Below, in pieces: positions 1-8,238 of a DNA stretch of 64,000 bases; position 1 is the first letter of the stretch; every line of letters starts with the position of its first letter. A program made the position numbers and the translations under genes. Below the pieces are notes generated by a model. That model saw only the letters and a program-made list of their open reading frames with translations, was not told the DNA's origin and searched no databases. The stretch comes from Streptomyces sp. 6-11-2 (GTDB lineage: Bacteria; Actinomycetota; Actinomycetes; Streptomycetales; Streptomycetaceae): positions 2,604,001 through 2,668,000 of the forward strand of contig NZ_BJOR01000001.1 in assembly GCF_006540305.1 (NCBI RefSeq), written 5' to 3'.

Positions 1-197
1 CCGAGGCGACCCGCGCCCGGCTGATCCAGGAGTACGAGGACGCCCTCCTCAACCCCTACGTCGCGGCCGAACGCGGCTACGTCGACGCGGTGATCAAGCC
101 CTCCGACACCCGCTCCCACCTCGTGCGCGGCCTGCGTCAGCTGCGCACCAAGCGGGAATCCCTGCCTCCGAAGAAGCACGGCAACATCCCCCTGTAA
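1..197 (+). CDS. pccB: Propionyl-CoA carboxylase beta subunit, 3' end only
   Basis: The last 64 codons of a carboxyltransferase gene run into the window from the left in the frame starting at base 3 and stop with TAA at 195-197. The visible residues include [18 protein letters not shown] and end KKHGNIPL, the conserved C-terminus of actinobacterial acyl-CoA carboxylase beta subunits. In the family this subunit moves carboxyl from carboxybiotin to propionyl- or acetyl-CoA. The epsilon gene follows 9 bp later and the biotinylated alpha subunit accA2 lies at 2846, so all parts of the complex are close together. The N-terminal part and start codon are outside the window. Confidence 0.93.
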   Translation, partial: EATRARLIQEYEDALLNPYVAAERGYVDAVIKPSDTRSHLVRGLRQLRTKRESLPPKKHGNIPL

Positions 198-206
198 GGA
201 GCCGCT

Positions 207-413
207 GTGATCAAGGTCGTACGAGGCAATCCGACCCCGGAGGAGCTCGCCGCCGCCCTGGCGGTGGTCCGGGCCCGCGCCGCGGCGGCAGCCACCACGC
301 CGTCCGGCGCGCCGGCCCCCCGAGACTCCTGGTCCGACCCGTCCCGCATCGCCGCCCGGCACGTCCCTCTTCCGAGCCCGACGGCCTGGTCGCGCACCTA
401 CTGGCCCGGCTGA
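207..413 (+). CDS. pccE: Acyl-CoA carboxylase epsilon subunit
   Basis: A 68-residue protein starts at GTG 207, with an AAGGA ribosome site overlapping the stop of the beta-subunit gene. It has the epsilon-subunit pattern: an N-terminal MIKVVRGNPTPEELAA, an Ala-rich helix, and a C-terminal WSRTYWPG. In Streptomyces this small subunit joins the beta hexamer and raises activity of the AccA2-PccB complex. The 9-bp gap indicates translation from the same message as the beta subunit. The match of both ends and the gene position make the call secure. Confidence 0.93.
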   Translation: MIKVVRGNPTPEELAAALAVVRARAAAAATTPSGAPAPRDSWSDPSRIAARHVPLPSPTAWSRTYWPG

Positions 414-439
414 TCGGCCGCCGCCGGCCGCCCAGGGCG

Positions 440-770
440 CTCTGCCCACCCGCCCGCCCGACTCGGCGGGGTTCAGGCGACCGTCCCCCGGAGCCCCGCC
501 CCAGACCCCTGCGGGGCTCCGCCCCTGCACCCCTGCCGGGGCTCCGCCCCGGGCGCTCGGCCCACCATCCCGCCCGACTCAGCAGGGCTCAGGCGACCGT
601 CCCCTGGGGCTCCGCCCCACACCCCCGGCGGGGCTCCGCCCCTGCACCCCGCCGAGGCTCCGCCCCGGCGCTCGGCCCACCCCGCCTGCCCAACTCGGTA
701 GGGCTCAAGTGACCGCCTCCTGGGGCCCCCGCCCCAGACCCCTGGGCTCCGCCCCTGCGTCACGGCGTCC
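440..770. repeat. 116-bp tandem repeat, about 2.8 copies, rich in GGGGCTCCGCCCC
   Basis: The 721-bp gap between the epsilon subunit and the small membrane protein holds no gene. Landmark ACTC[AG]G motifs recur at 461, 577 and 693, an exact spacing of 116 bp. Each unit reads CTCGGCCCACC, then CAGGCGACCGTC, then two GGGGCTCCGCCCC hairpin-like blocks. Copy three decays after about 770. Long reading frames here on both strands are by-products of the composition. The rest of the gap (770-1080) is GC-rich, with no clear structure. Confidence 0.8.
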
Positions 771-1083
771 CGGCTGGGATCCGCCCCCGTGTCTCGGCTG
801 GGCTGCGCCCCCCTGCCCCGGCGGGGGCCCTCCGTGCCTCCCTGTGTGCCCGGGCACGGCTCCGCTCCTGGGATCTGGCCGTATCCCGGGCCTGTCCGCC
901 CGCCCTCCGGCCGCTGTGCCACTCAGGAGGGCCCTCAGCCGCCCTGCCACGGCCGTGGGGCCGATGCCGGTGTGGCCGCTTCGGGACCGTGGCCCGGGGG
1001 CGGGCCTGCGGCCGTCAGGGGCGGTTCAGTCCTTGCGGCGGCGCCCCCGGCCCGCCCGCGCGAGCGCCCGGTGGGAGGCAAGT

Positions 1084-1099
1084 TGAGTACGCGTACTCA
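1084..1099. promoter_or_regulatory. Perfect 16-bp palindrome TGAGTACGCGTACTCA
   Basis: The sequence TGAGTACGCGTACTCA equals its own reverse complement and lies 36 bp upstream of the ATG at 1135. It differs from the CTACGCGCGTAG nucleoside operators elsewhere in the window. Position and symmetry suggest an operator or promoter element for the small membrane protein gene and perhaps maf. The protein that binds it cannot be told from the sequence. Confidence 0.5.
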
Positions 1100-1134
1100 G
1101 GCGCGCGGTGTGGTCGCGGTCGCACGATCGGAGG

Positions 1135-1263
1135 ATGCTGTGGTCCGATCCCGAGAACGAGCCGCCGAAGGAACTGCGTGACACGCAGGACATGTTGCGG
1201 CGTCTGGGCGTTCTCATGGCACTGGCCATGGTGCTGGCGATGTTCGTGATCGGCGTGAGGTGA
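1135..1263 (+). CDS. Small single-pass membrane protein, 42 aa
   Basis: A 42-residue open frame starts at ATG 1135 and ends at TGA 1261-1263. The first half is charged ([20 protein letters not shown]); the second half is one hydrophobic segment, [18 protein letters not shown]. Its place between the epsilon subunit and maf is the conserved Streptomyces order. I recall very similar 42-aa proteins named morphogenic membrane protein (MmpA/MmpB type), but I am not certain of that name. The GGAGG at 1130-1134 abuts the ATG with no spacing, so initiation may be unusual; an in-frame GTG at 1108 would add nine residues. Confidence 0.7.
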   Translation: MLWSDPENEPPKELRDTQDMLRRLGVLMALAMVLAMFVIGVR

Positions 1264-1295
1264 GCCGGAAGAGCCGCCGCCGATACGCTGACCGT

Positions 1296-1916
1296 ATGAC
1301 AGACCAGCCGCGCCGCCGACTCGTGCTCGCCTCCCAGTCCCCCGCCCGGCTCGGGCTGCTCCGGCAGGCCGGACTCGACCCGGAGGTCATCGTCAGCGGC
1401 GTCGACGAGGACGCGGTCACCGCGCCCACCCCCGCAGAACTGGCACTCGCGCTCGCCGAGGCGAAGGCCTCCGTGGTGGCGGCCCGGCCGGAGGTCCGGG
1501 GCGCACTGGTGATCGGCTGCGACTCTGTGCTCGACCTGGACGGCCACGCCCTGGGCAAGCCCGCCGACGCCGAGGAGGCCACCGCCCGCTGGAAGGCGAT
1601 GCGCGGCCGGGCCGGCACCCTCCAGACCGGGCACTGCGTCTGGGACACGGTGAGCGGCCGGCACGCCTCGGCCACCGCCTCCACCGTGGTCCGCTTCGGC
1701 GAGCCGTCGGACGAGGAGATCGCCGCGTACGTCGCCTCGGGCGAGCCGCTGTACGTGGCCGGCGCCTTCACCCTGGACGGCCGCTCGGCGCCGTTCATCG
1801 ACGGCATCGACGGCGACCACGGCAACGTCATCGGCATCAGCCTGCCCCTGGTCCGCCGTCTGCTGGCCGAACTCGGCGTGGGTATCACCGAGTTGTGGGC
1901 GCCGACCGAGGACTGA
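1296..1916 (+). CDS. maf: Maf-family nucleotide pyrophosphatase
   Basis: This 206-residue protein begins [18 protein letters not shown]; the LASxSPxR motif is the Maf nucleotide-binding signature. The inner motifs [13 protein letters not shown] and GKP also fit the family. Maf proteins hydrolyse non-canonical or canonical nucleoside triphosphates to monophosphates and have been tied to septation. The ATG at 1296 is preferred over the in-frame GTG at 1260, which would overlap the preceding gene; no ribosome site is obvious, and a TACGCT at about 1285 could drive a leaderless or short-leader message. The stop abuts the stop of the convergent gene at 1917. Confidence 0.9.
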   Translation: MTDQPRRRLVLASQSPARLGLLRQAGLDPEVIVSGVDEDAVTAPTPAELALALAEAKASVVAARPEVRGALVIGCDSVLDLDGHALGKPADAEEATARWKAMRGRAGTLQTGHCVWDTVSGRHASATASTVVRFGEPSDEEIAAYVASGEPLYVAGAFTLDGRSAPFIDGIDGDHGNVIGISLPLVRRLLAELGVGITELWAPTED

Positions 1917-2480
1917 TCAGGGAGTGCGGGCCTCGGCCGGAGGGGTGAGAGGTCCGGGCGCCTCGCTCCCGTGACCCGTCTCGCCCCCGTGACGCGCATC
2001 GCCCGCAGGCCCGGGAGTGTTCTCGGCCCCGGGACCGCCCGCGTCCCGGGGGCCGCCCGGCACCTCACCGGCCGGTCCCTCCTCGCGGTCGTACGTCATC
2101 AGCAGCAGCACGATGAGCCCGAGCACCAGCACCATGAACAGGAACGCCCGCCAGCCCACCAGCCCCCAGGCGAACGCGCCCAGCAGCCCGTGCACCACGG
2201 CCGCGCTGATCAGCAGGACGCGTCCGAGGCCGGCCGGGCGGCGGCCCCGTACCGCCACGAGCAGGGCGACCAGCCCGCACAGGGCGAAGTAGAGACCGAA
2301 GACCAGACCGCCGGCCTTCGACGAGTTCGCCATCACGTTCGGATCCAGGCCGGCCAGGGACATCCTCTGCCGGTGCACGACCTCGCCGAGGAACCAGTTC
2401 AGCGCCACCACGCCCAACGCCTCGGCGAAGAGCACGACCGCCACCACCCACGCCACCGGTCTACGCACCACCGGCCCCAC
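1917..2480 (-). CDS. Integral membrane protein, four predicted helices
   Basis: A 187-residue protein with four hydrophobic stretches: WVVAVVLFAEALGVVALNWF, GGLVFGLYFALCGLVALLVA, VLLISAAVVHGLLGAFAWG and AFLFMVLVLGLIVLLLMTY. A Pro/Gly-rich tail of about 50 residues after the last helix is probably cytoplasmic and disordered. It is found beside maf and accA2 in other Streptomyces. No catalytic motif is visible and the function is unknown. Its stop codon directly abuts the stop of maf, a tight convergent pair with no room for a separate terminator. Confidence 0.75.
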   Translation of the reverse strand: MGPVVRRPVAWVVAVVLFAEALGVVALNWFLGEVVHRQRMSLAGLDPNVMANSSKAGGLVFGLYFALCGLVALLVAVRGRRPAGLGRVLLISAAVVHGLLGAFAWGLVGWRAFLFMVLVLGLIVLLLMTYDREEGPAGEVPGGPRDAGGPGAENTPGPAGDARHGGETGHGSEAPGPLTPPAEARTP

Positions 2481-2845
2481 CCACTTCCGACTGCCGCTCC
2501 GTCCGGAGCCCTGTTACCGCGAGTACCACCGAGACATCGTGAACGTTACTAACGGGTAAACCCGGGGACAAGGGTTCTGTCACCGGCAAAGAATCGTTGG
2601 GCCATTCGTAGGGACTCCACAAAGAAACGAAGTGCGTCGCAGCACGCCCTCACAGAGACCTTGGCCACATGGGAGGGCTAGGGTTTTCCGGAGGAGTCCT
2701 GCGTACAGCGATGCGACAAGGGATTTCGCAGGTCGAGCGCGCCTCGAATCACGCTCCGTGTGGGCAAGCTCACCATCGGGGACGGGTCGAAGTGCCGTGT
2801 CGGCAGTCCCTAAACTCGGCTTGTTTCAAGGAGGGAGCCTCAATC
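2481..2845. other. Divergent promoter region upstream of accA2
   Basis: This 365-bp gap separates the leftward membrane protein from rightward accA2. It is less GC-rich than its flanks around 2530-2640. It contains an odd-centred inverted repeat CGTTA-C-TAACG at 2544-2554, of the kind TetR-type proteins use, but the case for an operator is weak. An open frame running back to 2669 in phase with accA2 lacks family similarity and is treated as leader. AAGGAGGGA at 2828-2836 is the accA2 ribosome site. Confidence 0.45.
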
Positions 2846-4621
2846 GTGCGCAAGGTGCTCATCGCCAACCGTGGCGAAATCGCTGTCCGCGTTGCCCGGG
2901 CCTGCCGGGACGCCGGTATCGCGAGCGTGGCCGTCTACGCCGACCCGGACCGGGACGCTCTGCATGTCCGCGCCGCGGATGAGGCGTTCGCCCTGGGCGG
3001 TGACACCCCGGCCACCAGCTACCTGGACATCGACAAGGTACTGAAGGCCGCGAAGGAGTCCGGCGCGGACGCGATCCACCCCGGGTACGGCTTCCTCTCG
3101 GAGAACGCCGACTTCGCCCAGGCCGTACTGGACGCGGACCTGGTCTGGATCGGCCCGCCGCCGCAGGCCATCCGCGACCTGGGCGACAAGGTCGCGGCCC
3201 GGCACATCGCCCAGCGCGCCGGCGCGCCGCTGGTGGCCGGCACCCCCGACCCCGTCTCCGGTGCCGAGGAGGTCGTGGCCTTCGCCGAGGAGCACGGCCT
3301 GCCGATCGCCATCAAGGCCGCCTTCGGCGGCGGCGGGCGCGGCCTGAAGGTCGCCCGCACCCTGGACGAGGTCCCCGAGCTGTACGAGTCCGCGGTGCGC
3401 GAGGCGGTGGCCGCCTTCGGCCGCGGCGAGTGCTTCGTCGAGCGCTACCTGGACCGGCCGCGGCACGTGGAGACTCAGTGCCTGGCCGACCAGCACGGCA
3501 ACGTGGTCGTCGTCTCCACCCGTGACTGCTCCCTCCAGCGCCGCCACCAGAAGCTGGTCGAGGAGGCCCCGGCGCCGTTCCTGTCCGACGAGCAGGTCGC
3601 CGAGCTGTACCGCGCCTCCAAGGCGATCCTGTCGGAGGCCGGCTACGTCGGCGCCGGCACCTGTGAGTTCCTGGTCGGCCAGGACGGCACGATCTCCTTC
3701 CTGGAGGTCAACACCCGCCTCCAGGTCGAGCACCCGGTCACCGAAGAGGTCGCCGGCATCGACCTGGTCCGCGAGATGTTCCGCATCGCCGACGGCGAGG
3801 AACTCGGCTACGACGACCCGCCGCTGCGCGGCCACTCCTTCGAGTTCCGCATCAACGGCGAGGACCCGGGCCGGGGCTTCCTGCCCGCCCCCGGCACCGT
3901 GACGAACTTCGCCCCGCCGTCCGGCCCCGGCGTCCGCCTGGACGCGGGCGTCGAGTCCGGCAGCGTCATCGGCCCGGCCTGGGACTCCCTGCTGGCCAAG
4001 CTGATCGTGACCGGCCGCACCCGCAAGGAGGCCCTCCAGCGGGCCGCCCGTGCCCTGGAGGAGTTCCAGGTCGAGGGCATGGCCACCGCGATCCCCTTCC
4101 ACCGCGCGGTGGTCACCGACCCGGCGTTCGCCCCCGAACTGACCGGCTCCACCGACCCGTTCACGGTCCACACCCGCTGGATCGAGACCGAGTTCGTCAA
4201 CGAGATCAAGCCCTTCACCGCCACCGCCGACAGCGCGGAGGGGGACGAGGAGACGGGCCGCGAGACCGTCGTCGTCGAGGTCGGCGGCAAGCGCCTGGAG
4301 GTCTCCCTGCCCACCTCGCTGGGCATGTCCCTGGCCCGCACCGGCCTCGCCGCGGGCGCCAAGCCCAAGCGCCGCGCCGCGAAGAAGTCCGGCCCCGTCG
4401 CCTCCGGCGACACCCTCGCCTCCCCGATGCAGGGCACCATCGTCAAGGTCGCCGTCGAGGAGGGCCAGGAGGTCAAGGAGGGCGACCTGGTCGTCGTCCT
4501 GGAGGCCATGAAGATGGAGCAGCCTCTCAACGCCCACCGGAGCGGCACCATCAAGGGCCTGTCGGCCGACGTCGGCGCCTCCATCACCTCCGGCGCCGTC
4601 ATCTGCGAGATCAAGGACTGA
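2846..4621 (+). CDS. accA2: Acetyl/propionyl-CoA carboxylase alpha subunit (biotin carboxylase plus BCCP)
   Basis: The 591-residue protein starts at GTG 2846 ([20 protein letters not shown]), 9 bp after a strong AAGGAGGGA. Residues 1-450 are a biotin carboxylase with the ATP-grasp glycine loop GGGGRGLK and the active-site region [18 protein letters not shown] linker of low complexity leads to a biotinyl domain with EAMKMEQP; the biotin lysine is at about 556. The protein carboxylates its own biotin with ATP and bicarbonate and is shared in Streptomyces by acetyl- and propionyl-CoA carboxylases. Its PccB and epsilon partners lie 2.4 kb upstream. A bidirectional hairpin follows at 4646. Confidence 0.95.
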   Translation: MRKVLIANRGEIAVRVARACRDAGIASVAVYADPDRDALHVRAADEAFALGGDTPATSYLDIDKVLKAAKESGADAIHPGYGFLSENADFAQAVLDADLVWIGPPPQAIRDLGDKVAARHIAQRAGAPLVAGTPDPVSGAEEVVAFAEEHGLPIAIKAAFGGGGRGLKVARTLDEVPELYESAVREAVAAFGRGECFVERYLDRPRHVETQCLADQHGNVVVVSTRDCSLQRRHQKLVEEAPAPFLSDEQVAELYRASKAILSEAGYVGAGTCEFLVGQDGTISFLEVNTRLQVEHPVTEEVAGIDLVREMFRIADGEELGYDDPPLRGHSFEFRINGEDPGRGFLPAPGTVTNFAPPSGPGVRLDAGVESGSVIGPAWDSLLAKLIVTGRTRKEALQRAARALEEFQVEGMATAIPFHRAVVTDPAFAPELTGSTDPFTVHTRWIETEFVNEIKPFTATADSAEGDEETGRETVVVEVGGKRLEVSLPTSLGMSLARTGLAAGAKPKRRAAKKSGPVASGDTLASPMQGTIVKVAVEEGQEVKEGDLVVVLEAMKMEQPLNAHRSGTIKGLSADVGASITSGAVICEIKD

Positions 4622-4645
4622 TCCCCCGGAGCACCCGCACCCACA

Positions 4646-4683
4646 GGCGCCCGGCGAGCCGCGAGAGCGGCCCGCCGGGCGCC
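4646..4683. terminator. Bidirectional hairpin between accA2 and the DeoR gene
   Basis: GGCGCCCGGCGAGCCGC pairs with GCGGCCCGCCGGGCGCC across a GAGA loop, with one A/C mismatch in the stem. It lies 25 bp after the accA2 stop and about 95 bp beyond the stop of the convergent regulator, with no U-run, as is usual in Streptomyces. Confidence 0.75.
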
Positions 4684-4694
4684 GTGCTTTCCGC

Positions 4695-4760
4695 AGGACG
4701 GCCGGAAGCCCTTCCCGAGGACGGCCGGAAGTCCTCCCCAAGGACGGTCCGAAAGTCCCG
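4695..4760. repeat. Three tandem copies of a 23-bp unit
   Basis: AGGACGG[CT]C[CG]GAA[AG] followed by a C-rich spacer recurs at 4695, 4718 and 4741, an exact 23-bp period. The first two copies are nearly identical and the third has diverged. The repeat lies between the terminator and the DeoR stop codon; no role is evident. Confidence 0.65.
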
Positions 4761-4778
4761 AGGCCGGTCCGGAGGCCT

Positions 4779-5738
4779 TCATCGCCTCCGGAGGTCCGCC
4801 ACCCGCGCGGCCGGGCGTTCCGTGCCGTTCGGCTGTTCCCCGCCCAGGGACGCCGGGCGGAGGTTCGCGCTCGGCGGCTGGGTGCGGCGGGGACCCGGGA
4901 GCGGGACCTCACGGCGACGGTCGCGGGGCGGGGGCTGGTCCGCCACCGGGTTTCCCGTCGCGCCGGCCACGGCGATCTGGACGCCCTGGTCGGCGAGGGC
5001 CTGGAGCTCGGTGGCCGCGCGGTCGTCGTGGGCCGGGGGCTCGTCCGTCACCAGGCGGGTGATGAGATCGGTCGGGACGGTCTGGAACATCGTGTCCGTA
5101 CCGAGCTTGGTGTGGTCGGCGAGGACCACCACCTCCGCGGCGGCCTGGACCAGGGCCCGGTCGACGGACGCCGACAGCATGTTGGAGGTGGACAGGCCTC
5201 GTTCGGCCGTCAGCCCGCTCCCCGACAGGAAGGCCTTGGACACCCGCAGCCCGTGCAGCGACTGCTCCGCCCCCGACCCGACGAGCGCGTAGTTGGAGCC
5301 GCGCAGCGTGCCGCCGGTCATCACGACCTCCACGCGGTTGGCATGGGCCAACGCCTGGGCGACCAGCAGGGAGTTGGTGACGACGGTCAGGCCGGGAACC
5401 CGGGCGAGCCGGCGGGCGAGTTCCTGAGTGGTGGTACCCGCGCCCACGACGATCGCCTCGCCCTCTTCGACGAGGCTCGCGGCGAGGTCGGCGATGGCCG
5501 TCTTCTCCGCGGTCGCGAGATGCGACTTCTGCGGGAAGCCGGACTCCCGGGTGAACCCACCCGGGAGTACCGCACCGCCGTGCCGGCGGTCGAGGAGTCC
5601 TTCGGCCTCCAGCGCCCGCACGTCCCGCCGTACGGTCACTTCGGAGGTCTGGACGACGCGGGCGAGTTCACGGAGCGACACGGCACCGTTCGCTCGCACC
5701 ATTTCGAGGATCAATTGGCGACGTTCAGCAGCGAACAC
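4779..5738 (-). CDS. DeoR-family transcriptional regulator
   Basis: The 319-residue protein starts MFAAERRQLILEMVRANG and has the DeoR N-terminal winged helix-turn-helix (residues 1-57, VSLRELARVVQTSEVTVRRD). A DeoR C-terminal sugar-phosphate sensor domain follows, with motifs VGAGTTTQELA and VLADHTKLG. In this family phosphorylated sugars usually release the repressor from DNA. An extra Pro/Arg-rich tail of about 55 residues after GVQIAVAGATG is not part of the domain. The target is unknown. Its own upstream region lacks the CTACGCGCGTAG operator found at nucleoside genes here, so it is not an obvious controller of that set. Confidence 0.88.
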   Translation of the reverse strand: MFAAERRQLILEMVRANGAVSLRELARVVQTSEVTVRRDVRALEAEGLLDRRHGGAVLPGGFTRESGFPQKSHLATAEKTAIADLAASLVEEGEAIVVGAGTTTQELARRLARVPGLTVVTNSLLVAQALAHANRVEVVMTGGTLRGSNYALVGSGAEQSLHGLRVSKAFLSGSGLTAERGLSTSNMLSASVDRALVQAAAEVVVLADHTKLGTDTMFQTVPTDLITRLVTDEPPAHDDRAATELQALADQGVQIAVAGATGNPVADQPPPRDRRREVPLPGPRRTQPPSANLRPASLGGEQPNGTERPAARVADLRRR

Positions 5739-5912
5739 GAAACTGACAGTAACCCCAGCGACCGTCTGCTTTCAGCAGTTTGCGCCGAATAGCAGAAGTT
5801 GTTCGCAGGGCAGGGTGCGAAGTGGTATAGGGCCTGGTCCCCCTGCCCGTGCCACCGGCATGGTCCGCAACTCCCCGTGACCGGCGGGGAGTCGGCCCGG
5901 ACGCCGGACCCG

Positions 5913-6080
5913 CCTGGGGTGTTTCGTTTGGATCAGGCCGGATCAGGGAGCGGGGTCTGGTGCCGTGCATCGCAAGGCGGAGGAGGGCGGCAGGGCGGAG
6001 CCCTGCCAACCGACGACAACGCGGCGAGGAGCGGTGCCAGGGCCCGCGAGCCCGGCATGATTCAAACGAAAGACCCTAGG
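5913..6080. mobile_element. MITE-like element with 24-bp imperfect terminal inverted repeats
   Basis: The left end CCTGGGGTGTTTCGTTTGGA at 5913 and on to 5936 matches the reverse complement of 6057-6080 (CCTAGGGTCTTTCGTTTGAA) at 20 of 24 positions. About 120 bp of non-coding sequence lies between, with GCAAGGCGGAGGAGGGCGG and an inner hairpin GGCAGGGC...GCCCTGCC. I recall very similar 150-160-bp repeats scattered through Streptomyces chromosomes. The right end contains the stop codon of the quinone reductase gene (TAG, 6076-6078). There is no reading frame for a transposase; mobility would depend on one elsewhere. The rest of the gap to 5739 shows only low-complexity sequence and the DeoR promoter. 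Confidence 0.75.
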
Positions 6081-7548
6081 CCTCGGCCGTCGCCTTGCGC
6101 GTGTGCAACTGCCGTGCCACCTCCGCGATCGACCCCGACAGCGAGGGGTACACGGTGAAGGCGTTCGCGATCTGTTCGACCGTCAGGTTGTTGTCGACGG
6201 CGATCGAGATGGGGTGGATCAGTTCCGAGGCGCGCGGGGCGACGACCACGCCGCCGACCACGATCCCCGTGCCCGGACGGCAGAAGATCTTGACGAAGCC
6301 GTCCCGGATGCCCTGCATCTTGGCGCGCGGGTTGCGCAGCAGCGGCAGCTTCACGCAGCGGGCGTCGATCTTGCCGGCGTCCACGTCGGCCTGGGTGTAG
6401 CCGACGGTGGCGATCTCGGGGTCGGTGAAGACGTTGGAGGAGACCGTCTTCAGGTTCAGCGGGGCCACCGCGTCGCCCAGGAAGTGGTACATCGCGATGC
6501 GTCCCTGCATCGCCGCCACCGACGCCAGCGCGAAGACTCCGGTCACGTCGCCGGCCGCGTACACGCCCGGAGCCGTCGTCCTCGACACCTTGTCGGTCCA
6601 GATGTGACCGGACTCGCGCAGTTTGACGCCGGCCTCCTCCAGGCCGAGCCCGGCGCTGTTGGGGATGGCGCCGACGGCCATCAGGCAGTGGCTGCCCGTG
6701 ATGACCCGGCCGTCCGCCAGCGTCACCTCCACACGGTCCCCGACCCGCTTGGCCGCGGCGGCCCGCGAGCGCGCCATGACGTTCATGCCGCGGCGGCGGA
6801 AGACGTCCTCCAGGACCGCGGCCGCGTCCGGGTCCTCACCCGGCAGCACGCGGTCGCGGGAGGACACCAGCGTGACCTTCGAGCCGAGTGCCTGGTAGGC
6901 GCCGGCGAACTCGGCACCGGTGACGCCCGAGCCGACCACGATGAGTTCCTCGGGCAGCTCGGTGAGGTCGTAGACCTGGGTCCAGTTGAGGATCCGCTCG
7001 CCGTCCGGCTGGGCGTCGGGCAGCTCGCGCGGGTGGCCGCCGGTCGCGATCAGCACGGCGTCCGCGGTGAGCCTCTCCTCGCTTCCGTCGGCGGCCCTGA
7101 CGACGACCGTGCGCGACCCGTCGAGCGCCTGCATGCCCTCCAGCCGGCCGTGCCCGCGCACGACCCGGGCGCCGGCCCGCGTCACGGAGGCGGTGATGTC
7201 GTGGGACTGGGCGAGCGCCAGCCGCTTCACCCGGCGGTTGACCTTCCCCAGGTCGACGCCCACCACCCGGCCGGCCTGGTCCGCCGGGAGATCCTGGGCG
7301 GGGCCGCCGTCGGAGGAGGTGTCGGCGACGATGATCCCCAGTTCCTCGTACGAGGAGTCGAAGGTGGTCATCACCTCGGCCGTAGCGATAAGGGTCTTCG
7401 ACGGCACGCAGTCGGTCAGCACCGACGCTCCGCCCAGACCGTCGCAGTCGACGACGGTCACCTCCGCGCCGAGCTGCGCCGCCACCAGCGCCGCTTCGTA
7501 GCCGCCGGGTCCACCACCGATGATCACGATCCGAGTCACGTACTCCAT
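6076..7548 (-). CDS. lpdA: NAD(P)H:quinone dehydrogenase, flavoprotein disulfide reductase family
   Basis: The 490-residue protein begins MEYVTRIVIIGGGPGGYEAA, an FAD-binding dinucleotide fold. A second GxGxxG (VVGSGVTGAEFAGAYQALGS) near residue 185 binds NAD(P)H, and YAAGDVTG at about 340 is the second FAD motif. The redox-active CxxxxC of true lipoamide dehydrogenases is replaced by ASVLTDCVPSK, as in mycobacterial LpdA, which reduces quinones instead of lipoamide. The ORF could also start at GTG 7539. The C-terminal dimerisation domain is complete. The TAG stop sits inside the terminal repeat of the adjacent MITE-like element. Confidence 0.88.
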   Translation of the reverse strand: MEYVTRIVIIGGGPGGYEAALVAAQLGAEVTVVDCDGLGGASVLTDCVPSKTLIATAEVMTTFDSSYEELGIIVADTSSDGGPAQDLPADQAGRVVGVDLGKVNRRVKRLALAQSHDITASVTRAGARVVRGHGRLEGMQALDGSRTVVVRAADGSEERLTADAVLIATGGHPRELPDAQPDGERILNWTQVYDLTELPEELIVVGSGVTGAEFAGAYQALGSKVTLVSSRDRVLPGEDPDAAAVLEDVFRRRGMNVMARSRAAAAKRVGDRVEVTLADGRVITGSHCLMAVGAIPNSAGLGLEEAGVKLRESGHIWTDKVSRTTAPGVYAAGDVTGVFALASVAAMQGRIAMYHFLGDAVAPLNLKTVSSNVFTDPEIATVGYTQADVDAGKIDARCVKLPLLRNPRAKMQGIRDGFVKIFCRPGTGIVVGGVVVAPRASELIHPISIAVDNNLTVEQIANAFTVYPSLSGSIAEVARQLHTRKATAEA

Positions 7549-7654
7549 TGTCCCGCACCGTTCAAGGTGCTACGGCCCCGGGGCGTCGACGCGGTGCTCT
7601 CCCGTTGCGCCTGGGACCCGTGAGGCGGGTGCGCGGCTGCCGTACGCTCGACGC

Positions 7655-8092
7655 ATGTCGCTCTATGCCGCATACGCCGGCAATCTCGACGCGGGGCTGA
7701 TGTCCAGCCGCGCCCCGCACTCGCCGTTGCGTGCCACGGGCTGGCTGAACGGCTGGCGGCTGACCTTCGGCGGCGAGCAGGTGGGCTGGGAGGGCGCGCT
7801 CGCGACCCTGGTCGAGGATCCGATCTCCCAGGTCTTCGTGGCCCTCTACGACATCGCCCCGATGGACGAGGACGTCCTGGACCGCTGGGTGGGGGTGGGC
7901 ATGGACGTCTACCGGCGCGCACGTGTGCGCATCCACACCCTGGACGGCGAGGAACCGGCCTGGGTCTACGTCCTCAACGCCTACGAGGGCGGTCTCCCCT
8001 CCGCCCGCTACCTCGGCGAGATCGCGGACGCGGCGGAGTCGGCGGGGGCACCCCACGACTATGTGATGGAGCTGCGGAAGCGGCCGTGCTGA
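7655..8092 (+). CDS. Gamma-glutamylcyclotransferase-fold protein
   Basis: The 145-residue protein starts at ATG 7655 with MSLYAAYAGNLDAGLMSSRA, which fits the YGSN-like nucleotide/substrate loop of the gamma-glutamylcyclotransferase (AIG2/BtrG) fold. The central stretch VFVALYDIAPMDEDVLDRW and the late AWVYV strand also fit. Members convert gamma-glutamyl amines to 5-oxoproline or act in related side reactions; the substrate here is unknown. A TACGCT -10 box at 7643-7648 lies so near the start that the message may be leaderless. The gene is transcribed toward purine nucleoside phosphorylase, with 146 bp and a separate operator between. Confidence 0.8.
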   Translation: MSLYAAYAGNLDAGLMSSRAPHSPLRATGWLNGWRLTFGGEQVGWEGALATLVEDPISQVFVALYDIAPMDEDVLDRWVGVGMDVYRRARVRIHTLDGEEPAWVYVLNAYEGGLPSARYLGEIADAAESAGAPHDYVMELRKRPC

Positions 8093-8201
8093 GCGGCGCG
8101 GGGCTCCCGAAGGCCTGAGCGAAAGCCCGTGCGGGCCCCTCCGGCGCCACCCCTCGCCGGAAACGACAAGACAACGATCGCATTGCCGTGACCACTGACA
8201 T

Positions 8202-8213
8202 CTACGCGCGTAG
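8202..8213. promoter_or_regulatory. Nucleoside-gene operator CTACGCGCGTAG upstream of PNP
   Basis: A perfect 12-bp palindrome CTACGCGCGTAG ends 25 bp before the PNP start and covers the position expected for a -35 box relative to the TACGCT at 8226-8231. One of six copies in the window, all at nucleoside genes; such a position fits repression. Confidence 0.75.
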
Positions 8214-8238
8214 GCGAATACCGGCTACGCTCATCCGC

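Noticed and set aside
473..1181. Overlapping frames of 80-150 codons in the 414-1134 gap
   Set aside because: All follow from the 116-bp GC-rich repeat; no conserved motif or ribosome site supports them.
2669..2845. N-terminal extension of AccA2 by 59 residues
   Set aside because: The extension has no family similarity, and a strong ribosome site lies directly before GTG 2846.
4779..5738. DeoR-type regulator as the controller of the CTACGCGCGTAG nucleoside genes
   Set aside because: It has no such site at its own promoter and is next to accA2 rather than a nucleoside gene. The family name alone is not evidence; the link is left open.
8188..8238. Upstream start of purine nucleoside phosphorylase
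   Set aside because: It would place the operator and the -10 box inside the coding sequence; GTG 8239 fits the family length.
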